Below are positions 52,103-60,958 of a stretch of 64,000 nucleotides of DNA, in pieces. The number at the start of each line of letters is the position of its first letter. Position 1 is the stretch's first letter. A model generated the notes under the pieces. The model searched no databases and was not told where the DNA came from. It saw only the letters and a program-made list of their open reading frames with translations. A program made the translations under genes and the position numbers. Origin of the DNA: an uncultured Pseudomonadota bacterium (GTDB lineage: Bacteria; Pseudomonadota; Gammaproteobacteria; Burkholderiales; JALYOK01); NCBI GenBank assembly GCA_902826775.1, contig CADEHE010000012.1:62001-126000 (forward strand), given 5' to 3'.

Positions 52103-52468
52103 CTATTCGTCCAATATTTTGGTGCGTGCCCGCTTGGTAGCGCCGGTGATCTTCTTGCTTTGCAGACGCCGTTCGCGCGCGCCCTTGCTCGGTCTGGTGG
52201 CGATGCGTTTCTTCGGCACATAATTCAAGCACTGCAGCCGCTCGATCAAGCGCCCGAATGCGATCTCGCGGTTGCGCGCTTGCGAGGGGGAATCTTGCGC
52301 GATCACCACCACGCCCGACTGCGGGTGAAACAAACGCAGTGCGGAATTGGTTTTGTTTACATGTTGCCCGCCCGGACCGCTGGCACGGAAGGTCTCGATT
52401 TCGGTTTCGAGTTCTAGCGTTGAACGATCTACGGAATACGGCGGCGGTTTTTGCGGGGCGCGTCTCAT
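52103..52468 (-). CDS. GGQ release-factor-like ribosome rescue protein
   Basis: A 121-residue class I release factor domain without codon-recognition domains. ASGPGGQHVNKTNSALRL carries the GGQ motif, and the C-terminal tail is basic (RRLQSKKITGATKRARTK). This is the architecture of ArfB/YaeJ-like rescue proteins, which free stalled ribosomes by hydrolysing peptidyl-tRNA. The tail is shorter than that of E. coli ArfB, so a different subfamily (Pth4/PrfH-like) is possible. Confidence 0.85.
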   Translation of the reverse strand: MRRAPQKPPPYSVDRSTLELETEIETFRASGPGGQHVNKTNSALRLFHPQSGVVVIAQDSPSQARNREIAFGRLIERLQCLNYVPKKRIATRPSKGARERRLQSKKITGATKRARTKILDE

Positions 52469-52813
52469 CGCAGCAGCCGGACTCCCCCGGAACGCTCGCG
52501 GCCGCCGTCACGAAGAAAATGTAACCGGCAAGCGCGCCCCGCTTCTTCGAAAGTGCGCACTGAATGGGAATGCTGCATTAGCGTAAACACCGATCAGCCT
52601 GAATGCGAGTTGCGGACGCTCAATCAATTCTCCGCGACGCCAGGCAAAGCGTCAACACGGGCGATCCTAGACAATAACGACGTCGATGCAAGACAGTGGT
52701 TATGGCGTACGCGCTCGCCGCAAGGAGTGCCGCGCCGAGGGTAGCGAATAGTACAATGTTGTCGGGCAGAGCATTGCAGACCGGCCATCGTCCGAAATTT
52801 ACAGGAGATCAGC
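52469..52813. other. 345-bp divergent gap upstream of methanethiol oxidase
   Basis: No gene is apparent. It should hold the promoter of the methanethiol oxidase operon (an ACAGGAGATCAGC ribosome site lies just before 52814) and that of the rescue factor gene. I see no clear operator. Confidence 0.5.
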
Positions 52814-54196
52814 ATGGGCACACTTAAACGTTCAAGCAAACCTTTCGCGCTGCGGGCACCCGCCATCGTGGCCGCCGCCATTGCCGCCGCCTTCACGCTG
52901 GCGCCGTTGACCGTTAGCGCCGATGAGACTTGCAATTCGCCTTACATCAGCAAGCTGATCAAGGGGCAGGAGGATTACGTCTATGTCTGGGCGCTAGGGA
53001 TGGAGGGCCTGGGCGACGGGCAAGACAAATTGGTCACCATCGACGTCAATCCGAACTCGATGAGCTACGGCAACATCACCGCGACGCACTCGGTGGGCAC
53101 GCGCGGCGAGGCGCATCACATGGGCTTCAGCGACGATCGCCGCTTTCTCTGGGCGGGAGGCTTGGACGATAGTACGATTTACATCTTCGACGTGCGCGCG
53201 AATCCCGCGAAACCAAAACTGATCAAGACGATCAGCAATATGCCGGAGAAAACTGGCTTCGTCGGCCCGCACACGTTCTACGCGCTGCCGGGACGCATGA
53301 TGGTGCAAGCGCTGTCGAACAGCAAAGATCATGGCGGCGCAACCGGCTTCGTGATTTACAACAATAAAGGCGATTTCGTCGCCAAGCACGACATGCCCAC
53401 CGATAACGGCGGCGACGGCTACGGCTACGACATCGGCATCAATCCGGCGAAAAACGTCATGCTAACTTCCAGCTTCACCGGTTGGAACAATTACATGATG
53501 GACCTCGGCAAGCTGGTCAAAGACCCGGAAGCGATGAAGAAGTTCGGCAACACCATGGTGCTGTGGGATTTGAAGGCGATGCAGCCGAAGAAGGTGTTCA
53601 ACGTACCGGGCGCGCCGCTGGAGATCCGTTGGTCGCTCAAGCCCGGCGACAATTGGGCCATCACCGCCGCAGCGCTGACTTCCAAACTCACGCTGGTGAA
53701 ACGCGACGCGCAAGGCGAATGGCAAGCGCATGAGGTCGGCACCATCGGCGATCCGTCCAAGATTCCGCTGCCGGTGGACATCAGCATCACCGCCAACGGC
53801 AAGGGTCTGTGGGTGAATACGTTCATGGACGGCAAGACGCGTTACTTCGATCTGTCCGACCCGATGAACGCGAAGCAGACCTACGAGAAAGTTACCGGCA
53901 AACAAGTCAACATGGTGTCGCAGAGCTGGGACGGCAAGCGCGTCTACATTACCTCGTCGCTGCTCGCCAATTGGGACAAAAAGGGTGAGGACAACGAGCA
54001 ATTCTTGCGCGTGTTCGATTGGGACGGCAAGGAGTTAGTGATGAAGATGCAAGTGGACTTCATTAAGAACCACTTGGGCCGTGCGCATCATATGAAGTTC
54101 GGCTCGAAGGCGTTGCGCAAAGCGATGGTGGAGCAGGATGAGTCGCTCGCGGAGGGGGCGCAGAGCGGGGCCGCTCGCGTGGCACGTAGCGAGTAG
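52814..54196 (+). CDS. mtoX: Methanethiol oxidase (selenium-binding protein family)
   Basis: A 460-residue protein of the SBP56/MtoX family with a signal peptide (residues 1-36). It oxidises methanethiol to formaldehyde, H2S and H2O2 in the periplasm; characterised enzymes are copper-dependent. The fold is a beta-propeller: DDRRFLWAGGLDDSTIYIFD, MPEKTGFVGPHTFYALPGR and GRAHHMKFGS near the end (His pair). It is followed by SCO and di-haem peroxidase genes, the arrangement known from mtoX loci. The mature part begins near ADETCNSPY. Organism would degrade methylated sulfur compounds. Confidence 0.9.
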   Translation: MGTLKRSSKPFALRAPAIVAAAIAAAFTLAPLTVSADETCNSPYISKLIKGQEDYVYVWALGMEGLGDGQDKLVTIDVNPNSMSYGNITATHSVGTRGEAHHMGFSDDRRFLWAGGLDDSTIYIFDVRANPAKPKLIKTISNMPEKTGFVGPHTFYALPGRMMVQALSNSKDHGGATGFVIYNNKGDFVAKHDMPTDNGGDGYGYDIGINPAKNVMLTSSFTGWNNYMMDLGKLVKDPEAMKKFGNTMVLWDLKAMQPKKVFNVPGAPLEIRWSLKPGDNWAITAAALTSKLTLVKRDAQGEWQAHEVGTIGDPSKIPLPVDISITANGKGLWVNTFMDGKTRYFDLSDPMNAKQTYEKVTGKQVNMVSQSWDGKRVYITSSLLANWDKKGEDNEQFLRVFDWDGKELVMKMQVDFIKNHLGRAHHMKFGSKALRKAMVEQDESLAEGAQSGAARVARSE

Positions 54197-54217
54197 GATC
54201 CACGAATAGAGGAAACG

Positions 54218-54955
54218 GTGAAAGCTTCGAGAAAAAACTCCTTCCCCTTGGACGGGGGAAGGTGGAGATCGAGCTGGTGGCAGTGCTCGCTGCTCGCCTG
54301 CTTGCTCTCTACGTTCGCCTCGGCACACGAAGCCGGCATCGTCAACAAACTCGACTTCACCCCGCCCGTGCCGGGCAGTTACAAGCTCGAGCGCATCATG
54401 CCGGTGCCCGACGGCCTCGTGCTTGACCTCGACGGCAAACGCAAACCCCTTGCCCAATTCACGCGCGAGAAGATCACGCTGCTCGGCTTCATCTACACCT
54501 CGTGCGTGGACGCGAACGGCTGCCCGATGGCGTATGAAGTGTTCACCACGCTAAAGCAAGCCGTCGCGGCGAAGCCGGCGCTGCGCGACAAAGTTCGCCT
54601 GGTGAGCTTGAGTTTCGATCCGCTACGCGATACGCCCGAGGTGATGAAGGCCTACGGCGGCAGTCACGTGAAGCACAGCAAGGGCGTGCCTTGGTACTTT
54701 CTCACCACGCAATCGAAGCGAGATCTGCTGCCGCTGGTCGAAGGGCTCGGGCAGGACGTCGATGTGGTAGTGGACGAAAAAACGGGGCGCGTGAGCCGCA
54801 CTTTGAGTCACGTGCTGAAAGTCTTCTTGATCGACCGCGCGGGGCAAACGCGCGAGATCTATACCACCTCGTTTCTCATTCCGGAAGTGGTGCTCAACGA
54901 TATCGAGACCTTGCTGTTGGAAGAGGCGGGCACTACCAAAGCGGCGGCGCAATAG
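54218..54955 (+). CDS. SCO1/SenC-family copper protein with extended Cys motif
   Basis: A 245-residue protein with GTG start after AGAGGAAA. A signal peptide runs to about residue 36 (SLLACLLSTFASA). The thioredoxin-like SCO domain has TSCVDANGCPMAYEVF, where two cysteines are separated by five residues rather than the usual three, and a later His in SHVLKVFLID. SCO proteins carry copper to Cu enzymes and may load the Mto copper site here. It is 21 bp after mtoX. The N-terminal coding region contains a palindromic repeat (54240-54262), giving the odd sequence NSFPLDGGRWRSSW. Confidence 0.87.
   Translation: MKASRKNSFPLDGGRWRSSWWQCSLLACLLSTFASAHEAGIVNKLDFTPPVPGSYKLERIMPVPDGLVLDLDGKRKPLAQFTREKITLLGFIYTSCVDANGCPMAYEVFTTLKQAVAAKPALRDKVRLVSLSFDPLRDTPEVMKAYGGSHVKHSKGVPWYFLTTQSKRDLLPLVEGLGQDVDVVVDEKTGRVSRTLSHVLKVFLIDRAGQTREIYTTSFLIPEVVLNDIETLLLEEAGTTKAAAQ
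54240..54262. repeat. GC-rich hairpin within SCO coding sequence
   Basis: CCTTCCCC at 54240-54247 pairs with GGGGAAGG at 54255-54262. The sequence and the arms match those at 42698-42720. The element is inside the coding sequence of the signal-peptide region and is translated. Confidence 0.75.
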
Positions 54956-55110
54956 GTTTTGCTGCAAGCTTTCGCACGCGAAACGTGGCCCGGATGCAGC
55001 GCGGCGTAATGCGGTGACTGCCTGGGCCGTGCAACATCGGCTCAGTACATATACTGTCAATAGTGCGCATAGAAGATTGGCTCTGAATCAAACTGATAGG
55101 CATATAGCTT

Positions 55111-56265
55111 ATGCAGTATAGGGCCCGGCAAGCGCATTCACGCTCCTTTCAGCGCGCGCATGGTCGAGCACTAGCAAGCCTCATCGCTCTTGTGAGCGCG
55201 TTAGCGCTGCATGCGTCTGATCGGAGCGCGCCCGCTACGCTTGGCTTGCCAGAAGTGACTTGGCCCAACAGCCAGCGCGCCAGCCCCGCGCAAATCGAGC
55301 TCGGCCGCAAGCTGTTCATGGACCGGCGCCTGTCGCCCAACAACACCATGAGCTGCGCCATGTGCCACATCCCCGAGCAAGGCTTTGCGGCAAATGAACT
55401 CGCCACCGCGGTGGGCATCAATGGCCGCAGCGTCAAACGCAACGCGCCCACCATGCTGAACGTCGCGTTCAATCAGTTCTTGTTTTGGGACGGGCGTGAA
55501 ACCAGCTTGGAAAACCAGGTGTGGCAGCCGATTCTGAATCCCAACGAGATGGGCAACGCGTCGGTGCAAGCGGTGCTCGACAGAATCAATGCGCTGCCGG
55601 ACTATGCGAGCCCATTCGAGCAGGCTTACGGCGCGCGCGCAACGCGTGAGTCTGTTGCGCATGCCGTTGCTGCCTACGAGCGGACTCTGCTTGCGGGCGG
55701 CTCGCGCTTCGACCGCTGGTTCTATGGGAAAGACGAGAAAGCGTTGAACGAATTGGAGCAACAAGGCTTCGCCGCCTTCAAGCGCTTCGGCTGCGCGCAG
55801 TGCCACGCATACGACGAGAAATCCGCGCTGTTCACCGATCAGCGCTTCCACAACACCGGCATCGGCTGGGCCGCCGCGCGCAACGACAAGACTTACACCG
55901 TGCCCCTCGCGCCCGGTGTCAGCATCGAAGTCAAAGAAAGTGAACTCGCCAGTGTCTCCGAGCCGATTCCCGCCGACGAAGGCCGATTCGAAGCCACGCG
56001 CAACGAAGCCGAGCGCTACCAGTACAAAACGCCGAGCCTGCGCAACGTCGCGCTCACCGCGCCATATATGCACGACGGCTCGCTGCCGACGCTGGAAGCG
56101 GTGATCGAGTTTTACGCCAACGGCGGCATCGACAACCCGGGGCGCGATGCATTGCTGAAACGCTTGGCGATAACGGCAGAGGAAAAGCGAGCCTTGGCGG
56201 CGTTCTTGCGCGCGCTCACTTCAGAAGATCAGCGGGAGTGGGTTAGACGGGCGCGGGCAGAGTGA
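55111..56265 (+). CDS. Di-haem cytochrome c peroxidase / MauG-family protein
   Basis: A 384-residue exported protein with two CxxCH haem sites, CAMCH in NTMSCAMCHIPEQGF and CAQCH in FGCAQCHAYDEKSA, and the fold features of bacterial cytochrome c peroxidases (FWDGRETSLENQVWQPI, TPSLRNVALTAPYMHDG). A basic N-terminal region and hydrophobic stretch act as signal. In mtoX loci this MauG-like partner may mature the oxidase or detoxify the H2O2 it makes. It is the third gene of the cluster, 155 bp after the SCO gene. Confidence 0.9.
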   Translation: MQYRARQAHSRSFQRAHGRALASLIALVSALALHASDRSAPATLGLPEVTWPNSQRASPAQIELGRKLFMDRRLSPNNTMSCAMCHIPEQGFAANELATAVGINGRSVKRNAPTMLNVAFNQFLFWDGRETSLENQVWQPILNPNEMGNASVQAVLDRINALPDYASPFEQAYGARATRESVAHAVAAYERTLLAGGSRFDRWFYGKDEKALNELEQQGFAAFKRFGCAQCHAYDEKSALFTDQRFHNTGIGWAAARNDKTYTVPLAPGVSIEVKESELASVSEPIPADEGRFEATRNEAERYQYKTPSLRNVALTAPYMHDGSLPTLEAVIEFYANGGIDNPGRDALLKRLAITAEEKRALAAFLRALTSEDQREWVRRARAE

Positions 56266-56436
56266 TTTCGTGAGCAGCCGACTGCAATTATTCTAACGGC
56301 GAAGGTGCGCACGTCCGTCCGTATGGTATTAAACGACCGGACCGCATAAGTAGGTATGAGTGGCGCAGATCGCCATGCTTGATGGCCACTCCACACGCTA
56401 CCGGATTGCCTCGCGAGGAAACAAAAAAGCTGACTC

Positions 56437-56943
56437 TTACACTTGCCCGATAAAGTCGCGCTTGCCGATTTCTACGCCGCAATGGCGCAAGATGTCGTAA
56501 GCGGTCGTGGTGTGGAAAAAGAAGTTCGGCAGCACGCTATGTAGCAAGTAGGGCTGGCCTTTGTAGATGATCGGGTTGCCGCCAAGCTTGGCATGCACAT
56601 CACGCTCTTCGGAGCCATCGATTTGCGCAGAGGTAAATCCTTTGCAGTAGGCAATAGTCTTTTCAATGCGCGCCTTCAGTTCATCGAAGGAGGTTTCGTT
56701 GTCTTCCCATGCCGGAACATCCTGCCCGGCGAGGCGCGCGCTTGCGCCTTTGGCGAAGTCGCAGGCAATCTGCACTTGGCGCACCATCGGCAGCATGTCG
56801 GGCGCGAGACGCGAGCCCAGTAGCACGGACTGCTCGATCTTCTTGGCGGCGGCGTAGGCGGCGGCTTTGTCGAGGATGCCCGACAAATTGCCGAGCGTTT
56901 TGATGAAAACGGGTATGGATGCTTGATACATCGAAAGTGCCAT
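56437..56943 (-). CDS. DUF1993 family protein
   Basis: A 168-residue helical protein, start 56943 (MALSMYQASIPVF). Family features: MYQASIPVFIKTLGNLSGIL, SRLAPDMLPMVRQVQIACDF, ARLAG and a C-terminal NFFFHTTTAYDILRHCGVEIGK. DUF1993 proteins are DinB-like and of unknown function; the family has conserved His residues that may bind a metal. It is divergent from the RIO kinase gene across about 150 bp. Confidence 0.85.
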   Translation of the reverse strand: MALSMYQASIPVFIKTLGNLSGILDKAAAYAAAKKIEQSVLLGSRLAPDMLPMVRQVQIACDFAKGASARLAGQDVPAWEDNETSFDELKARIEKTIAYCKGFTSAQIDGSEERDVHAKLGGNPIIYKGQPYLLHSVLPNFFFHTTTAYDILRHCGVEIGKRDFIGQV

Positions 56944-57094
56944 GGGGATCCTGGAAGTTGGGGAAATCGGAGGCCGACGCAAGCCTGCGCGCGTTCGACC
57001 GGAGTACAGCTTTGGCGCGATTGTTAGCGCGCACGCAGTATACCTGGAGTTGCGCGCGCACTTCACTCTTGCGGCGGTAGCGTAGAATGCTTCG

Positions 57095-57940
57095 GTGAAA
57101 ATACCCAAGAGGTTGCAGCCGTTAATCGCGGAAGGTCTGATCGACACGGTGGTGCGCCAACTGATGAGCGGCAAGGAGGCGATGGTGTACGTGGTGCGCA
57201 GTGGCGGCAACACGCTTTGCGCCAAAGTCTACAAAGAAGCCACGCAGCGCAGCTTTCGCCAGGCGGTGGACTACACCGAAAATCGCAAAGTGAAGAACTC
57301 ACGCCAAGCGCGCGCCATGGCCAAGGGCACGCGCTTTGGCCGCGAGGCGCAAGAGGCGGCGTGGCAAAGTGCCGAGGTGGATGCCCTGCGCCGCTTGGCG
57401 GCTGCAGGCGTGCGCGTGCCCAAGCCCTACAACTTCCTCGACGGCGTGTTGCTGATGGAATTGGTGACCGATGAGAACGGCGATGCGGCGCCGCGGTTAA
57501 ACGATTCGGTGCTTACGCCCGAGCAGGCGCGTGCGCATCATGAAACGCTGCTGCGGCAGGTTGTACGCATGCTGTGTGCCGGGGTGGTGCACGGCGATTT
57601 GTCGGAATTCAACGTGCTGCTCGCCGCCGATGGCCCCGTGATCATCGATTTGCCGCAAGCGGTGGATGCTGCCGGTAACAATCACGCCAGCCGCATGCTG
57701 CTGCGCGACGTGGCCAATCTGCGCAACTTCTTTGGCCGCTTCGAACCCAGTTTGCTGCACACCGCTTTCGGCGCCGAGATTTGGGATCTATACGAACGCG
57801 GCGCCTTGTTCCCTGACGTGGCGCTCACCGGTCGATTCGAAGGCAACACCGCGCCCGCGGACGTGAGTAGCGTGCTGCGCGAGATTGATGACGCTCTGGC
57901 GGAAGAAGCAGCGCGCCGCTTACGCTTGCAACTGACGTGA
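57095..57940 (+). CDS. RIO-type serine kinase
   Basis: A 281-residue RIO1-like kinase starting with GTG 57095. It has GKEAMVYVV (flexible nucleotide loop), LCAKVYK (catalytic Lys), catalytic-loop HGDLSEFNVL and metal-binding IDLPQAVD. In archaea and eukaryotes RIO1 acts in ribosome maturation; bacterial RIO proteins are less well known. It overlaps the next gene by 4 bp (GTGA). The bacterial role is not established. Confidence 0.9.
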   Translation: MKIPKRLQPLIAEGLIDTVVRQLMSGKEAMVYVVRSGGNTLCAKVYKEATQRSFRQAVDYTENRKVKNSRQARAMAKGTRFGREAQEAAWQSAEVDALRRLAAAGVRVPKPYNFLDGVLLMELVTDENGDAAPRLNDSVLTPEQARAHHETLLRQVVRMLCAGVVHGDLSEFNVLLAADGPVIIDLPQAVDAAGNNHASRMLLRDVANLRNFFGRFEPSLLHTAFGAEIWDLYERGALFPDVALTGRFEGNTAPADVSSVLREIDDALAEEAARRLRLQLT

Positions 57941-59133
57941 CCAGCATTGCGTCCAGCTCCGCCGTGCCTGCAAGCCCGCTAGCCGCTCAAGCTCTCAGCG
58001 CGCGTGCTGGCGCCGGCGCGCACGCAAGCATTCGCTGGAATGAGGCGGGCGCGACACAAACGGCGCGCTGGCGCTCGGAAAGCGGCATGCCTGCGCCCGA
58101 GCGCGTGATCGTGGTCGACGATCGCTTGAGCGCCGATGCCGCCTATCGCTTTGCCGCGCAGGGCACGGCCATGCTATGGCGCGGGGACTTCCACAACGCG
58201 AAGCAATTGCTGCAAGCGCTGGCGCGCCGCTGCGAGCGCAAAGCGGCTAATCCGAGCGCCTCGCCGGTCGAAGCGTTCAATCTGTACCGCTTGCGGCAGG
58301 CCCAGCGCGCGCACACTTTGGCCATGCTGCTGCTGCACTTAGAGGATGACTATCGCATTAACCTGCGTCGCGCGCCCGATGTACAGCAAGCATGCACGCA
58401 AGCCTATGGACCGGCCGACGGCAGTTTCGTCGCTTCGCTGCGGGAGTTGCTGGGTGTAGTGGGTGCATACGAGTGGCGCCGCACCGGCATCGAGATTGCC
58501 GCGGTGGGTGGGCGCATTCATCCGCACTACGGTGTGTTCGCGCCGCTGCGCGCGGAGTATGTGCAGTTGGTCAATGAGGCGCCATTGCCCGCTTGCGAGT
58601 TGGCGTGGGACATCGGTACCGGAACCGGTGTGTTGGCCGCCGTGTTGGCGCGGCGCGGCATGGCGCACGTCGTGGCAACAGAGCTTGATTCGCGCGCGCT
58701 GGCCTGCGCCCGCGAAAATCTCGCCCGGCTCGGCTTGGCAGATGCGGTCGAAGTCGTGCAATGCGCTCTCTTCCCGCCGGGCCGGGCGCCGCTCATCGTT
58801 TGCAATCCTCCTTGGCTGCCGGCGCGTGCCAGTTCCGCGCTGGAGCACGCCGTCTACGATCCCGACAGTGCGATGCTGCGCGGCTTTCTTGGCGGCCTTG
58901 CCGCCCACCTTGAGCCGGGCGGCGAAGCGTGGTTGTTGCTCTCCGATCTCGCCGAACACTTGGGCTTGCGGCCTCGGGCCCAGTTGCTGGAGTGGATCGC
59001 CACCGCGGGACTCGCGGTGGCGGGCCGCTCCGATATCAAGCCTAGCCATCCGCGCAGCATGGATGGCAGCGATGGGTTGCACGCGGCGCGCGCGGCCGAG
59101 GTGACATCGTTGTGGCGGCTGACGCTTCGTTGA
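57937..59133 (+). CDS. PrmC-like class I methyltransferase with N-terminal extension
   Basis: A 398-residue methyltransferase. Residues about 220-390 carry DIGTGTGVLAAVLARRGM, TELDSRALACARENLARLGL and the VCNPPWLPA motif (NPPY-like), as in PrmC/HemK or RsmC/Trm-type N-methyltransferases. The N-terminal about 215 residues have no family I know but include RAEYVQLV. The start overlaps the RIO kinase stop by GTGA, so the products probably relate. The substrate could be protein glutamine or RNA. Confidence 0.8.
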   Translation: MTSIASSSAVPASPLAAQALSARAGAGAHASIRWNEAGATQTARWRSESGMPAPERVIVVDDRLSADAAYRFAAQGTAMLWRGDFHNAKQLLQALARRCERKAANPSASPVEAFNLYRLRQAQRAHTLAMLLLHLEDDYRINLRRAPDVQQACTQAYGPADGSFVASLRELLGVVGAYEWRRTGIEIAAVGGRIHPHYGVFAPLRAEYVQLVNEAPLPACELAWDIGTGTGVLAAVLARRGMAHVVATELDSRALACARENLARLGLADAVEVVQCALFPPGRAPLIVCNPPWLPARASSALEHAVYDPDSAMLRGFLGGLAAHLEPGGEAWLLLSDLAEHLGLRPRAQLLEWIATAGLAVAGRSDIKPSHPRSMDGSDGLHAARAAEVTSLWRLTLR

Positions 59134-59236
59134 GCGCGGCAGCGAAGAATCTTACGGTGTGGTCGGCAACCGGCGCCGCAGCGCCTGCCTGTAGCTGGCG
59201 CTCAGCAATTCGCGGCGAACCGCGCTAGGCCGCTTG

Positions 59237-59521
59237 TCAGTGCAACGCCGCCGCCAACTTGCGCCGGTACTCGCTCACCAATTCGTCTTGATCGGCGATG
59301 AGGTTGAACACCGACACCATGGTCTTGCGCCCGGCGTCGTCGCCTAAGCTGCGGTCGCGGCGGATGATTTCCAGCAATTCGTCCATGGCTTGCGCGTAGG
59401 CGCGCTGCGTGACGAGTAAATTCGCGAGTTGCAGGCGCGCGTCCAGATCGGCGGGGTTTTGCTCGATTTTCTGCCGCAACGCCTGCAAATCGCCGTGCGA
59501 GGCGCTTTGAGAGAACTGCAA
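59237..59521 (-). pseudogene. Truncated CnoX/YbbN-like TPR fragment
   Basis: A 94-residue frame that matches the C-terminal TPR region of the YbbN/CnoX thioredoxin-like co-chaperone (LEQNPADLD-like repeats, then ADQDELVSEYRRKLAAALH). The thioredoxin half is missing. The 198 bp before its stop (59240-59437) are about 95% identical to 63803-64000, the end of a second copy that runs out of the window. The substitutions are mostly synonymous. Hence it is likely a partial duplicate; whether it is expressed is unknown. Confidence 0.7.
59240..59437. repeat. Direct repeat, left copy
   Basis: Matches 63803-64000 with about nine mismatches in 198 bp (my count by eye). The repeat brackets the accessory operon and MocR regulator (about 4.5 kb apart). 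Confidence 0.9.
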
Positions 59522-59541
59522 GCGCTCTTGCGCCTGTTGAC

Positions 59542-60171
59542 TTAGCTCCTGAGCGCGAGTTCCTGTGCTGCCTGCTCAGCTTTCCGGAAATCATCGTCCG
59601 GATCGGTTGTTAATAGGGTCGGTTGGAAGCGAACGTCCGCAATGTCGGTCACGCCCGCCTGGTTGAGCCAGGCCTTGAGGTAGGTTGAATGGTGGTCCAC
59701 GCCAAACGCGGGTGTAGGCATCTGCGGTCCGTAGGCGCCGCTGGTCAGCACCAGTGTTGCCTTCTTGCCTTGCAGCAAACCGATGTAGCCGGTCTTGGGA
59801 TCGAAACCCCACAGTAGTCCCGGCTGATGAATGATGTCGATGTATTGCTTGAGGCGGTAGGGTATGCCGTTATTCCACATCGGCACGGCGAACAGATAGC
59901 GATCGGCGCTGGCAAAGCGCTGCGCGATGGCACTGATCTCGTCCCACAAGGTGCGCTGCTTTGCATCGTGAGACTGGCCGCCAAAGATCGCCATCTTGGC
60001 GGCCACCTTGTCGCCGTCGAAGTCGGGCAGCCGTTCGGTTGCGAGATCCAGCGTGTCTAATTGCAGATCGGCAACGCTCCGGCGCAAAGATTGGAGGTAG
60101 GCATCGGCCAAAGCGGTCGATTTTGAAAGCGATCCTCGTGGTGAAGCCTTGATGTATAAGAGTTTTGGCAT
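59542..60171 (-). CDS. azoR: FMN-dependent NADH-azoreductase
   Basis: A 209-residue flavodoxin-fold oxidoreductase. The start at 60171 (MPKLLYIKASPRGSLSKS) gives the FMN phosphate loop; later segments are PMWNNGIPYRLKQYIDIIHQ and LVLTSGAYG. AzoR enzymes reduce azo dyes and quinones using NADH. It follows the exported DJ-1/PfpI-like gene in a leftward operon and is the last intact gene before the truncated TPR fragment. Confidence 0.92.
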   Translation of the reverse strand: MPKLLYIKASPRGSLSKSTALADAYLQSLRRSVADLQLDTLDLATERLPDFDGDKVAAKMAIFGGQSHDAKQRTLWDEISAIAQRFASADRYLFAVPMWNNGIPYRLKQYIDIIHQPGLLWGFDPKTGYIGLLQGKKATLVLTSGAYGPQMPTPAFGVDHHSTYLKAWLNQAGVTDIADVRFQPTLLTTDPDDDFRKAEQAAQELALRS

Positions 60172-60249
60172 GCGTGATTTCCGTATCACCTGTGCTTTAG
60201 AGTCAGAGCCCAGTTTTCTTGTCCCAATTGCAGCTGTTCGAGTTCTGAC

Positions 60250-60927
60250 CTACTTGGGCCGCTTAAACGCGGACTCTAACCGATTGAACTGGATCGATTC
60301 TGCAATCTCTCCTGAGAATTTCTCCGAGCTTAGTTTTGCCAGTAGTTCGAGTGCGGCTTGATAGCTGACAGAACCACCGTTGGAAGTGAGAACCTTGCCG
60401 TCAATGACGACGTTTTGATCGAATTGCACCTTGATCTTCGGATACGCTTTCAATAGGTCGTTCTCGCCACCGGCCCAGGTGGTGGCTCTCTTGCCGTTGA
60501 GCACGCCCGCCTCACCCAGTAGAAAAGCCCCCGAGCAGTTGCTGGCTAGCCACGCGGCCGATTGATTTTGTCTCTTGATGTATTCGACGAGATCGCGGTT
60601 TTTCAGGAAACCGTCCATCTCGTAGGCGCTTGGCACAATGAGCACATCAAGCTTGTGCTTATCGTAGATGGTTTGATCGGCGACTATTCTCAGCCCTTCT
60701 TCCGAAACCACCTCTTTTTTCTTCGTTGCTGCGATGACGACGACCTTATACGTCGAAAACCACGCTTTCTTCGTCGCCGCCCCGAACACCTCGATTGGTG
60801 CAGTCACGTCGCTTGTTAAAAACCCATCGAATACCAGAATGCCGATGGTCGATGATGCCGCGCGTGCAGAATGAGCGCTCAGCAGCAACAGAAGGGTGAG
60901 CAGCGCGCAGCGCGTTACTTTAGTCAT
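60250..60927 (-). CDS. Exported DJ-1/PfpI-family protein
   Basis: A 225-residue protein with a signal peptide (CALLTLLLLLSAHSARA) and a DJ-1/PfpI domain: IGILVFDGFLTSDVTAPIEVF and the nucleophile Cys in ASNCSGAFLLGEAG. These folds act as chaperones, glyoxalases or amidotransferase-like regulators; exported versions are uncommon. GAGGA precedes the start. It lies in the leftward operon between GNAT and azoreductase. Confidence 0.85.
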   Translation of the reverse strand: MTKVTRCALLTLLLLLSAHSARAASSTIGILVFDGFLTSDVTAPIEVFGAATKKAWFSTYKVVVIAATKKKEVVSEEGLRIVADQTIYDKHKLDVLIVPSAYEMDGFLKNRDLVEYIKRQNQSAAWLASNCSGAFLLGEAGVLNGKRATTWAGGENDLLKAYPKIKVQFDQNVVIDGKVLTSNGGSVSYQAALELLAKLSSEKFSGEIAESIQFNRLESAFKRPK

Positions 60928-60958
60928 AGCCTTGGTTCCTCGTGGGTTGTGTCGATCC

